DNA from: Thelonectria olida
Lineage: Eukaryota > Ascomycota > Sordariomycetes > Hypocreales > Nectriaceae
Reading direction: 5' to 3'
Assembly: GCA_020736575.1 (NCBI GenBank)
Contig: JAGPYM010000002.1
Location: 868,001-932,000, forward strand
Length of the DNA stretch: 64,000 bases
Below the pieces are notes generated by a model. The model made no database searches. It was not told where the DNA came from and saw only the letters and a program-made list of their open reading frames with translations. The position numbers and the translations under genes were made by a program. Below, piece by piece: positions 23,423 to 34,777 of the stretch (positions within the stretch are counted from its first letter, which is position 1; each line of letters begins with the position of its first letter).

Positions 23423-26400
23423 ATGGCTACCACCACGAAACCCATGAATGCTACCATCATGAGGGGCAAACGATTGCGCAGTCGCCCGTTCTACGTCACA
23501 GTCCTGCTCCTATCCGTTTTAACGGCATATTCCTTCTTGGCGCAAACCGTACCTAATGCCCGCGACCGACCTGGCGAGAACAATCTCCTTTCCAAACGTA
23601 ATGAGAACCTCGAATGCGCCGCAGTCCATACCGCAACCGACAAGTGCTCATTCGTGCGCAAATATTGCACTGATGACGATGCTGGACTTGTTCCTTACCT
23701 CGAGCTCTACTATTGTGCATTCAGCGACTTGCAACCTCTGGCCTTCGCCCTCCTAGTCGCGTGGCTCGGCCTTCTCTTCACCACTATTGGCATTGCTGCC
23801 AGCGACTTCTTCAGTGTCAATCTAAGCACTATCGCTACAATTCTTGGCCTCAGCGAGAGTCTGGCGGGTGTTACCTTTTTGGCCTTTGGCAATGGCTCAC
23901 CCGATGTTTTCAGTACGTTTGCAGCCATGGGGTCTAACAGCGCCAGCATGGCTGTGGGCGAGCTCATTGGTGCTGCCACCTTTATCACGGGTGTTGTTGC
24001 TGGGTCTATGGCTCTCGTTAGAGAGTTCCGAGTCGACAGAAAAACCTATGCTCGCGACATTGGCTTCTTTATCATCGCCGTGTGTTTCACCACCGTCTTC
24101 CTCGCCGATGGCCACTTGCGATTCTGGGAGTGCTGGCTCATGATCGGGTACTACGTGATATATGTCATGACCGTTGTTGGCTGGCATTGGTACGTAACCC
24201 AGAGAAAGCGCAGAAAACGCAGAGAGGGCGAGGCTAGAAGCCATGTATATGGCCCATCCGGCCACACCGGAGACGAGCTAGCTGGCGAGCCCTATCGGGA
24301 TGACCCAGATGATGTCGAGCGAGGCATGTCTACGGCAACTTCTCGATCGCCAGACATCACAGCCCTTGACGCAGGGCCCAGAATCGAAGTAGACGGTCGC
24401 AGGGCTCCTCTTGAGGATGATGGTGACCCCGACGATGATGTTTCCAGTGCGGATCATGACAGGATGGTCGCGGCCGAAGTAGCTAGCAGCATGCGAGTAC
24501 TACGCACCCGGGGCAGGCGCAGTCATACCATGACGCCAATCCGCCCTAGTTTGGTGGGCGCGTTGGAGTTCAGGTCTGCTCTGGCTCAATTGCAACGCGA
24601 GGGCAACCTCCAGCTTTCCGCTATTCCGGGACGCAGCTATTCCGAAAATCATGTGTCCAGAGAAGGAAGAAGGGGAACGATCAGTGTGGTCCCGGAACTG
24701 TCCCGACTAGACAGCCCTGGTGATCCAGGCCCGTATGAGCCAGTCGTGAGAAGGGAGAGGGCTTTGTCCTCGGGAGATGAGCCTGCCGGAGTGCCAGCAC
24801 GTCCTGACTTGTTGATTCCCTCGCTTGACAGATTACAAGAGGAATCTTCACCCTCAAGATCGACTCGCACAAGAAGTCAAAGCCCAGCATCCTACACGGT
24901 AGGAGGGAACTTGGCCCCTCCTCCTATTAGCAAACCCCGGGCAACCGAAGGCGCCTCAGAAAATGGCCATCATGTTCGACTATTGGCACCAGAGTTGCAT
25001 CTGCAAATCCCCAGCCGTCGCAGCAGCCACAGCGATCGCTCATCCCCGACGAGCCCATTTCCCATGTATACCGATTCCCCCGTGGTTCTGTCACCCCATC
25101 CCCACGCCGAACCTTCCGAGACGGTGGCTCCTGGTCAGACGATGAGCCGCGACAGTCCGTTTCTAGACTTGCAACTCACTGCTGGGGAGCCGACTCCAGT
25201 GAAATGGTGGCCGTACTCGCTTCTCCCCGCTCCCCACGTTCTTTTGGCGACACTATTCCCGACGCTACAGGGCTGGAGCGAGAAGACGATATGGGACAAG
25301 TTTGTGAGTGCCATCTCTGTGCCGAGCATCTTCCTACTCGTCACCACTCTGCCTGTAGTTGAGTCCGAGACTACACGTGAAGATGAGGCAACGGTTGGTA
25401 CCATTGCAGATACTATCGGCCATGCCGTCCCGTCCGTGTCTGTAGAGCCTCAAGCCATCGAGAATGAATCAGAGTGGGAGCGGTATCGACGACGCACCCG
25501 GGGCAATAGCCTTTTAATTTCCCCCCTCATCTCCCCTCTCATGTCCGCTGTCTCGGGGGATGAGGCTATGGCGGACTCACAGCTGTCCCTGGGGCCACCA
25601 GCCATTGTCATGAAACCTGCATCAGATGTCTTGTCTGCCGCCACTTCCAAGGTTGAGTGTACAGGATGGAGTCGCTGGCTAGTGTCTCTCCAGCTATTCA
25701 CAGGCCCCCTGTTTGCTGTACTTGTTCTGTGGGCCAACATGTATGAGGATTTCGAAGACCCTAACATGGCCTTGTTCCGAATGGTCTTGTACACGCTCCT
25801 CGTCTCGCTCGTGTTGCTCGGCGTCTTGATCATGTGCACATCGGAGGAGCGAAGGCCGAAATACCACTATCTGCTGTGTTTTCTGGGATTCATCATCAGC
25901 ATTGCATGGATTTCAACCATCGCGGGAGAGGTTGTAGGCGTGCTCAAGGCGTTTGGAGTGATTCTTGGCATCTCAGAAGCATTGCTGGGGTTGACCATCT
26001 TTGCGGCGGGCAACAGTGTTGGAGATTTGGTTGCGGACATCACGGTGGCTCGGCTCGGCTATCCTGTCATGGCACTGTAAGTGGTTGTGAATGGTGACTC
26101 GTATCAACGGACTGCTGCTAATCAGATATTTCCCAGTTCTGCATGCTTTGGTGGCCCGATGCTGAACATCCTTTTGGGCATTGGCATTGGAGGAGTGAGC
26201 ATGATGATCAAGAAAGCCAACCATAAGCATGCCAACAACCCTGACATTCCCATCCACTACAAGCCTTACAAAGTGCAGGTTGGAGGGACGCTGCTGATAT
26301 CGGCAATTACGCTGCTGGTGATGCTGTTTGGGCTGCTAATTATTGTTCCCATGAACAAATGGATCCTCAGCCGCAAGATCGGATACGGGCTGATAGCACT

Positions 26401-26464
26401 TTGGGCTGTGAGCACAACGGTGAATGTCATTGTGGAACTCACAGGTGCCTGGGGTGATATGTAA
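23423..26464 (+). CDS. NCLX/CCX-type Na+(cation)/Ca2+ exchanger membrane protein
   Basis: A member of the Ca2+/cation antiporter superfamily, expected to exchange Ca2+ for monovalent cations across an internal membrane. Exons: 23423-26076 and 26137-26464, 993 aa. A membrane-anchoring segment lies at about residues 22-40, followed by the Cys-rich lumenal stretch typical of the CCX branch (CAAVHTATDKCSF...KYC). The alpha-1 repeat holds GNGSPDVFSTFAAMG and the alpha-2 repeat holds GNSVGDLVADITVARLGYP followed by SACFGGPMLNILLG, split by the intron. These acidic and Asn residues are the ion-binding core. Between the two halves is a cytosolic loop of about 350 residues rich in Ser, Pro, Arg and Asp. 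Yeast YDL206W and animal NCLX are the nearest families I recall. Animal NCLX is mitochondrial; for fungi I would not name the compartment. The start is the first Met of the only long frame. Confidence 0.9.
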
Positions 26465-27579
26465 AGTAGGTAGGTGAGGGTGCTTTTTGGTTTACAAGAC
26501 GAGGACTGGTTGGCGTAACATCACGGCCGCAACGATGAGATGGTGTCTTTTAGTTCTCTTTTTTTCTATGCCTATATTAATTGCGTCTCGCGTGCAGTAC
26601 ATAAATAAACCGATATTGATATCCAAAGATTAAGCTAATAGTAACATATCGAACGAGCGGAACCGACGACTTCCCTGATGCGACTGTATGTGAGGGGAGC
26701 TCAGGAAGTGTTGTTTGACTACTCCATCATCATCCCTCTCCTGACTGTTACTGTAGGGTGAGTTGTTTGGGTCAATAAAGCACTGTTGGCTTCATGCTCA
26801 CTGGAGAGAGACGCAGCGGCCAACGTTGATTGAGGTGGACGGTTTGATGTGGAGCCCTCACCGAGACCCAACGGCAGGGGAAAATCAGTGGCCCCACATC
26901 GGAGGTGGTCGGCGCCGATGCTCGATTTGAGGGGCCGGGGGAGGACAAGGAGAGCTGAGGGAGACTCCGCTAAAAAGGTGGACACATGTCATGAAAGGTA
27001 GTCATGAGGGCCATGTGGTTCACGCCGTGTCAAGCCTCGCGTCCTCTTCATCTCGCTTCGCGAGCTGCGCCTCGTCCAGGTCAATCGAAGAAAACACCTT
27101 GTTGCGTTTCACACTCGAGATGTGGTTAACGTGGCACTCGGTCGGGGTCGCTCGGCGAGGGAGAGAACAAGCTGAGGGCCGAAAATGGTGGTTGATGATG
27201 CCAGGTTGTTCGAACGACGCCAATTGACGGCATTGTTTCATCGCCAATGTCGAATTAGGCCATTGAGCCATAGCGATTGCGTGGCAGGTTCCATATTGAT
27301 TCGGGAGGAGAAGAACAAGATACGGATGAAAACAAAATGTAGTAATAAAAGAGAGGAAAGCTCCTCCTCCTTCCTTCTTAATAACTACCTGCAGTTACCT
27401 CAAGCAGCAGCTTCCTTGACCGCCCCGCAAATCGCCCAAACTCGCAGCTTCAAGCACCCCGCCTTCTTCTCTCCCCCTCGTTTTGCCCCTCCAACGAACA
27501 ACCGTTGAGCTTCAACACCAAGAAAAACTATCACCACTTCTTTTTTCTCTCTCTGCTTGTTTCCTCACCAGTCGCCAAA
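26465..27579. other. Intergenic: exchanger 3' UTR and phosphomannomutase promoter/leader
   Basis: An AATAAA hexamer at 26,604-26,609, about 140 bp after the exchanger stop, is a plausible poly(A) signal. The last 200 bases before the PMM start are strongly C/T-rich. No other feature seen. Confidence 0.45.
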
Positions 27580-28521
27580 ATGGTCGCTCCTCCTTCTTAC
27601 ACTCCCCTCGAGGATCGTCCCATCAAGGAGACCATCTGCCTCTTCGATGTCGACGGCACTCTGACCCCCGCCCGCCTGGTACGACAAGCTCCCTCCCCTC
27701 GCGACAAGAAAGTCACATAGCTAATCTTCTCGCTAAAAAAAAAAACAGGGCGCCTCCCCCGAAATCCTCGCCGCTCTCCAGGCCCTCCGCGCCAAATGCG
27801 CCATCGGCTTCGTCGGCGGCTCCAACCTGGTCAAGCAGGAGGAGCAGATCGGCCAGCCGGCCGGCGCCCCCGTCACGACGCTCTTCGACTTCTGCTTCGC
27901 CGAGAACGGCCTGACAGCGTACAAGCTCGGCGAGCCGCTGCCGTCCAACAGCTTCATCAAGTGGATCGGCGAGGACCAGTATAAGGAGCTCGCAAACTTC
28001 ATCCTCCATTACGTCGCCGACCTCGACATCCCCGTCAAGCGCGGCACCTTCATCGAGTTCCGCAACGGTATGATCAACGTCAGCCCCGTCGGCCGCAACG
28101 CCAGCACCCAGGAGCGCAACGACTTCGAGGCCTTTGACAAGGACGCCAAGGTCCGCGAGAAGTTTGTCGCTGCTCTCCGCGAGCGATTCGGCCACCTTGG
28201 TCTCACGTGCGTTTCTCCCCCAATCCTCAATCCCTCGTCGTGTCAAAAGTCTAACTGCAAATCACCAGCTTCTCCATCGGCGGCCAGATCTCCTTCGACG
28301 TCTTCCCCACCGGTTGGGACAAGACGTACTGCCTCCAGCACCTCGAGAACGAGGCCAAGAAGCCCAACGGAATCAGCTACAAGACCATCCACTTCTTTGG
28401 TGACAAGACGTTCGAGGGCGGCAACGACTACGAAATCTACACCGACTCGCGCGTCACTGGCCATTCTGTCAACAACCCCGACGATACCCTGCGCATTCTC
28501 AAGGAGATCTTTGACATTTAA
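27580..28521 (+). CDS. sec53: Phosphomannomutase (Sec53/PMM)
   Basis: Converts mannose-6-phosphate to mannose-1-phosphate, the precursor of GDP-mannose used for N- and O-glycosylation, GPI anchors and cell-wall mannan. Cytosolic, Mg-dependent. Exons: 27580-27678, 27749-28206 and 28269-28521, giving 269 aa against 250-270 for the family. The HAD motif DVDGTLT at residues 23-29 provides nucleophile Asp23 and acid/base Asp25. Further family signatures are [42 protein letters not shown] and, near the end, [16 protein letters not shown] with metal/substrate residues. Introns are 70 and 62 nt. The codon choice is strongly C-ending, consistent with a highly expressed housekeeping gene. Confidence 0.97.
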
Positions 28522-28904
28522 GCGATTAGAGCCTTGTTAGAGAGGGGATTTGAAGAAACCATGTGTAAAAAAGAGCATCAGACCTAATAGACAAGAGAAA
28601 AGAGAAAAAGAATCATTCAACTATTCAACGAGTTCATATAAGAATAGTAGCAGATGACATTTTCTATGGGAGGGCCACACCATCATGTTCGTTCCGTTCT
28701 ATTACGGTTTAACAAGTCAACAACAGGACTTAGGCATCAAGGTGATCTAAGTTGTTCGATGAGGCGTCGTCATAAATCAAGGAAGGTATATCCAAATGTA
28801 TATATATAGCTCATCATATCATCCGCTCGCTACATGCTCAATATCAAATGGTAACATGAAAATAGCTAACCCGATGTTCCTCCTCTTCCAAGATGGCCAT
28901 TACT
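28522..28904. other. Short convergent intergenic region
   Basis: A 383-bp AT-rich spacer between two converging 3' ends, with a TATATATA stretch near 28,798-28,806. Only 3' UTR sequence is expected. Confidence 0.5.
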
Positions 28905-31900
28905 CTATCGTCCATACTCCAAGTGTGGGATGATGACTGGCCCATACTTTGTCGGTGTCGTGAATGCTCCATCGCCCTGTACCACAAAGTCGACGGCTAA
29001 GCTCAGCTTCGATAGGCCCTGCTGTTGCTGTCCGTTGAGGCTCGGGTTCGGGCTGAACGGAGTCTGCATCTGCTGCGCAATGGCATCTTGGTCGTAGGCC
29101 ACAACGGCCACGTAGTTGCGACGACCCATCAGCTTCTTGAGTTCACGAGCGGCGCCGCTAGCATCGGTGTGGAAGATCTCCATCATATCCTCCTTAGTAT
29201 CTGACACCTCATGCGTCGACTTCTTGCCGTTCTGTGGTACGTAAAGCGTCTTCTGGTTGTGGAGCATCTTAAGCACGTAGTTGCTTTGGGGTGAAGCCAC
29301 AATAGGCGACGAGATGACTTGGTACATGGTCTTGTGATCACCAGGATGGGAAGGATCATGGACCAAGCCTGCTCCAGAGGCATTGACATCTATGGAGAAG
29401 TTAGTATCTTAATTTGGCAGATAATTTGTTTGGATTCGGTTGACTTACCTCCAGACAGGAAGGTCATGCGGATGCCCTTCTGCTGAGAGATGCCTTGAAG
29501 AGTTCGAATAAAGTAAGTTCGCTCAAGGTCCTTGGTATCGTGCGTCCACATGTCTTTGAGCACCTCCTGAATATCCAACTCGCCGAACTGGTTCAAGACG
29601 TTGCCCATGAGGCCCGTCTTTCCAACTGCCTTCTTGACTTGAGAGAAACCCTGAGCAACAACCTCCTTGCCACCAACCACACCCGCTACCGAGCTAGTGA
29701 CCTTGCCCAAGATGTTATACGTGGTGTTGACAGCCTTTTTACCGACCGCCATCGTGTTGGCAAGAGTTTCCACGCTATCCAGGCGAGGATACACGACGGG
29801 CACCGAAACCATCCAGATGCAGTGCTGCACGCTGGGAGGAAGCGTAGCGACCTTGGGAAAGAGGCCCTGGTATGTTGGTCCGGCCATGACCTGCGCTTGA
29901 GTTCTCTCCGATCGACAGTCTGGGCCAACCACCACGACTGCGGGTCCAAGATATTTGACAAAATGCCAACCCATGCCTGTGATAGTGAAGATGTCCCGGT
30001 CATTTCCGACATTGCGAAGCATCTCAACAGTTGTGTGGTGCTGGAAAAGTAAGTACATCTCAGTTGCAATTCGGCCAATGTTCTTGAAGATAGGAGAAGA
30101 CTGCATGTAGTCGGGGTAAGAGCCATATCCATCGAAGCTAGGCGCATGTCAGTAAACTTGATGCTAATAAAATTTGGCGCAACTCACATATCGTGGTCAT
30201 CGACTTGAAGAACGTGGGGGATCTGAGCAAAGGCTTCGCGAAGGAATGGCTGGTCGAAGTGGCTGGTGTAGTAATGGAAGTAAGCGTGAGACACGTCCTC
30301 TTCGTGCCGTGCAGTCCATTGGACATTCTTCTTCGTCTCTCGGCCACTCATTGCGAGCCACTGCTTCAATAGAGGAACTTCTTTCCAAAGTCGATCGCCG
30401 TAAATCTGATCACCCAGACCTAGTTGGACGTGGAAGCCACCGCATTCGACATTCTTTTGCAACACATCCTTCCACATGAATCCAACGCCACCGAGCTTTG
30501 CTCGCTCATTTTGTGACGTTCCTGCGGCAAAATCATTCCCAGAGTGGGCAATGAAGCGCCAGCCAGTCTCCTGGCGACCTGCAACCACAAACTCATACCG
30601 AGTGCATCCGAGGTGAGAGGTGACGGCATAAGTCCATCGCTCGGTCACTTCTGACATCTTAATTTCAATATCGTACTTGTAGAACTTCCATCGCTGGTGC
30701 GTGTAAATTGGGCGCGGCTGCAATTGTTGGGGGTTTGGCGCCAAATCGGCACTGAGATGGAGGTGAAGAGTCGGAGGCTGCGGAGCATCCGTCACGATCA
30801 GGATGCTTCCGTGCCAGACACCATTCTCCACGTCCATATTCACATATCGGAGATAAGGTCCAAAGTATACTCCATTAGTGGGCTGGATCTTGTACATGTC
30901 CACACCAGCGCTGGGAGGAGGCCCCGAGAATCCAGCCGCCGTGGGGGTTGCCGACGCAGCCACACTCATGATGCTCTCAGCATATCCAGGGGTGTGAGGT
31001 GGGAACATGGGTGAGGCCATGGACATGGCCTGCTTACCACCGAACATTGGGGAACCAAGAGGGTTTCCGTACGTCGAGGCCGTCGGAGAGAGCGGTGCTT
31101 GCTCATGGGAGATGGGGTTCGGCCCCTTGGGGAACTCCCATTGCGTAGCTTGAGTAGCAAGATGGATGTAGTAGTATTGGCCAGAGTTCTGGTCCAGATG
31201 GGCGATCCATCCTTCAGGCAAAGGAGGAGGAGATGCTGGGTTTTGGGCCTCGAAAGAAGGAGTAGCAGGCACAGGCTGCGGAGAGACCTGGCTTTCCTTC
31301 TGTGGCAGCGGGTCATTAGCAAAGGCAGGGTGCCCGGGATGCTGAAGGGCTGGAGACGCAAGTCCAGAGCCAGCGACTGAGCCGGCTGCGGCTGCGACGC
31401 CGGCTGCAGCGACAGAAGCAGCCTTTGGAGGAGGAGACGAGGTTGAAGCAGCCGGTTGCTGAGCAGGGTGACCTTGGAGAGCCGGGTGGGTTGGAATCGC
31501 TGATGCTGCCGTAGCTTGCTGAGGCCGCTGCTTCTCGCTCGGATAGGACGAGCCACCGCTGGGATTTACACTGGAATAGGCTGGAGGTGGAGAATTGGTG
31601 TTCATGCGTTGGAAATCCTGTTCTAAAACGCTTACTTGCACCTGAGAGCCGTCCTGACTAGGCGTGCTCTGCTTGGGAGGTGGGCTAAAAGATGTTCGAT
31701 TTGCTGGAGGACTTGAGACTGCTTCCATGCCTTGATAAACGGTTGGCGGGCCTGAAGGCGCCTGATCGGGGGCCTCGGTCGGGGTCCAAGGCCGTTGCGG
31801 TGGCGGTTGGTTCCCATACTGGGCCATACGTTGGCTCGCGGCCGCACTAGGAGCGCTGAGGCTATTGAGGGTCCCGGCACCAGAGATACCGGAGGCGGCC

Positions 31901-32628
31901 CACCGAGCTTCGATGCCGTCGCCCGGGGCCTGGCCTGGCTCCACCGGTGTCTCGGGAGGGGGCGGGGAGCCGCGGCTGGCGCGGGTTGTGGAATTCGAAG
32001 CCGTTGAGGAAAAGCGATTTACCCGGTTGTCGTTCATCTTGGGGTTCGGAGCAGGAGCAGGTTGGGCAGGCGCATTACTTGAGGACACCGGGGGGGCGGC
32101 GGCACCCGGGGGTGGGTAGTAAGTCTTGCGATAGCTGGGATAGTTTGCGTTGGAGGAACTGGGACGGTGGTCGGCCAAAGGTCGCTGGAAGAGGTCTTGA
32201 TCCTCGTCGGGACTGGTAGGGGAGCTAATGGGCTTTGGAGCTGTGCCTCTACGCTCTGCAAGACCCGACTGCTTCCCGAAAGGACCGGTGTTGGTATCTA
32301 GACGAGGGCTAGTGTCGTTGTAGGCGGCTCCAAAGGGCCTCGCGGGGGTCGGCTTGCGGACGTCGTCGTCGTCTGGGAAGGGCAGAGGGGCAGCTGAGCT
32401 AGAAGCGCCTGGTGGAAGAGGGAAGGAGTGCTTGCTGGCGGGAGACGAGGAAGAAGGACGAGCAGGATATCTGACTTTGGAGGAGCCCGAGAACCTGGAT
32501 TCGTGGGCGGGCTGGGGACTCTGTGGCTTGAATATGCGCAGTGGCTCGACGGTCGGGCTATCGCAGTCCTCGGGGGCGGGTTTGCTGAGGAACATTTCCT
32601 CGTCCGGGATGCCACGACTTCGCTCCAT
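28905..32628 (-). CDS. PhoD-like phosphatase with N-terminal WW domain
   Basis: Exons on the minus strand: 32628-30188, 30137-29449 and 29389-28905, giving 1,204 aa. The first 470 or so residues are Pro/Ser/Ala-rich and probably disordered, with many PPPP and SPPP stretches. One WW domain follows at about 470-505 (LPEGWIAHLDQNSGQYYYIH ending in QWEFPKGP). WW domains bind Pro-rich peptides. The C-terminal 600 residues form a metallophosphatase of the PhoD type. Visible elements are HSGNDF, GGFHVQLGLGDQIYGD, VLQVDDHDIFDGYGSYP and TFLSGDVNASGAG, which supply the Asp, Asn and His residues of the metal site. No signal peptide or membrane segment is visible, so it should be intracellular. The natural substrate is unknown. 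Divergent from MSH3. Confidence 0.9.
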
Positions 32629-34777
32629 CTTGGCGGGATACGCGAGGCGTAAGACGAGAGGTGTGCGGTTTGTGAGGAGGGTGCGGTGTAAAAGCTGTGT
32701 TGGGCAGCTCGATATCTGTGTGGGCGAACGGGATGGGCGCGGGGCTCGCAGGCCTCACAGCTCAGAGCTTGAGAGCGGGCGTGGGGCGGGCGACGAGGAA
32801 GACGACGCGCTGAGAGGTGGCGTTTGTTTCACGTAGAAGTGAAACTCGGATGTAGCGGGCCAAGGACAGTTCCAATGCTGACTTTGGCTTTGCTTGGCCT
32901 GCTTGCTTTTGTATGGGCAGAGTTGATGGGGGATTTGGACGTCGAGGGTTCAGGCGGGGTCGGATAGTTGCGTGAGGTGAGCAAAGTGCCCTGGCTCTCA
33001 CCACCCCTGTTGGTTTGGCTTCACGGGAAGGACTCCAGGATTAGGTGGTCGCAGAAACGGCCGCGCCAGGAACAAGAAAGGAACAAGAGCTTTGTACGTA
33101 CTCGTAAGAGAAAAGAGAATGAAGGACGTGGTGAAGAGAGGAAAAAACAAAGCGAGAACAAGTTTCAAGTCGGACAGCGCAAGCAAGAGTCACAAGAACC
33201 GGGTGGAGGCAGCCAAGGAGGGTCCAGCCAAGCGCTGGCTGCGGTGCGCGTTGGCAACCTCGACCGAAGTGCCCAAAGTAAGGCACATAGAAACTACGGC
33301 GGGGGTGGCGTGGAAATGGCATCGTTCCTTGGTATACCTTCAGAGCAAGCGAGTGAGGACTGATGAGAGCGAGTCACAGGGACGCGCATTCACAAGCGCC
33401 CGTCAGGGTTAACGGTGCAGTGTACTCCCATGGTAATTACCTGCGCTCATAAATGCAGCCAGAGCGGATGTTGGCCCAGGAGATCCATCTCATCCGAAGG
33501 CAGAAGCAGTCGCCGCAGCAAATCAGAGGCGCATGATGCTAAACAGGCGGTAATTCGCCATGCGCATTATCTTGCCTTGGCGAGGTTTGGGATGGAAGGC
33601 GAAAAGCCGTCTCAAGGATCGCAAAGCTGTCGAGGCCCACAAAGGAATTGTTGTTTCAGCGGCAGGACAGCAGAACGACGTCATGATTGGCCCCCAACCA
33701 AGATGCCAACCCTTGTAAGCGCCCGGGAGCTTCGCCCAGAATGTGCCACCTGTGCTTGTCTGGGTCCTGGGGAATGACCCCTTCTCTATCGCATCCATGA
33801 CGGGCGGCTGGTGGACCATCTGATTGGCTGCTTCCTTTGAGCTGCTCCTGGAAATCTATGCTTCAAATCTTGTAGCAAGCGCCGACTCGAAGAAGAGGTC
33901 CCCTGATTGATGAATAGGAGAATACAGAAAAATGAGGAACTGTCAATCATTGGTGCCACCGTGAGAGGGAGCTAACGTCACCAGCAACTAAAAGCCCATG
34001 CCAAGTGACGACTTATTCGTGCTACGTAGTCAAGTAGTATACATCCCGAGAACCAAATATCTCCTGGACGTTCATGCTATTTCTGTCGAGGGAACTTCCG
34101 GCCCCTTCAAAAGCCGTTGACGGCGTGTCCATAGCAAATTCAAATCCTCCATCGCACGCTTAGATGGTGTCCAAAGAAACCCGTCTTACTGGATGTGGAC
34201 TCAGCTCGCACCCAAGTTGACCCAGTGGGGAAGATTGGGGCACATTCTTTGGACTATCAAGGAAATCAGACTTCTCCCTAATAAGAACCCGATTTCTAGC
34301 TCTGCCTTGGAGGCCCGGCAACCTTCTTGATATCGCATTCGATTCTTCCTTTGCTGGGAGGGACTCGACAGAACCAGAGTGTCTAAATTAAGGATCCTGC
34401 CGTTGATAGCAGTTAGAGGTTTCCATTACACTAAAGTACGATGGGAACCAGATATCACAAGAAAGAGTCTATTCACAGCTCAATTATATATCGCCAATGT
34501 TTTTCTCCCTTTATATTGTCTCACTAGGTACCTAACCTATTCTTCACAAGACAATATGTGATACACAACGGTGCTTTTGGGTGGCTGATAATAGAAGTGG
34601 GGCGCGGAAGCTCTCAACGCGTTCACGCCAGCTCGGACGCGATTCTAGCTTCTCGACGTCACAACGACAACCACCGCTCAGCCAAAGAACGAACCCAAGA
34701 ACCAGGCAGAACGAGGTCATGAATTCACCCATTACCATCATTTCGACCAATTTCAAAGCCTAGACTCACATTTCATC
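32629..34777. other. Divergent intergenic region, phosphatase / MSH3
   Basis: A 2.1-kb region between divergent starts. Short open frames (for example 32,968-33,363, +) are Lys/Arg/Glu-rich but show no domain, splice partner or conserved patterning. MCB-like elements lie close to the MSH3 start. Nothing else supported. Confidence 0.45.
34617..34642 (+). promoter_or_regulatory. Pair of MCB-like elements upstream of msh3
   Basis: ACGCGT at 34,617-34,622 and ACGCGA at 34,637-34,642 lie 20 bp apart and 136-161 bp upstream of the MSH3 start codon. ACGCGT is the MluI cell-cycle box bound by MBF in yeasts. Function here is inferred from position and gene class only. Confidence 0.4.
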
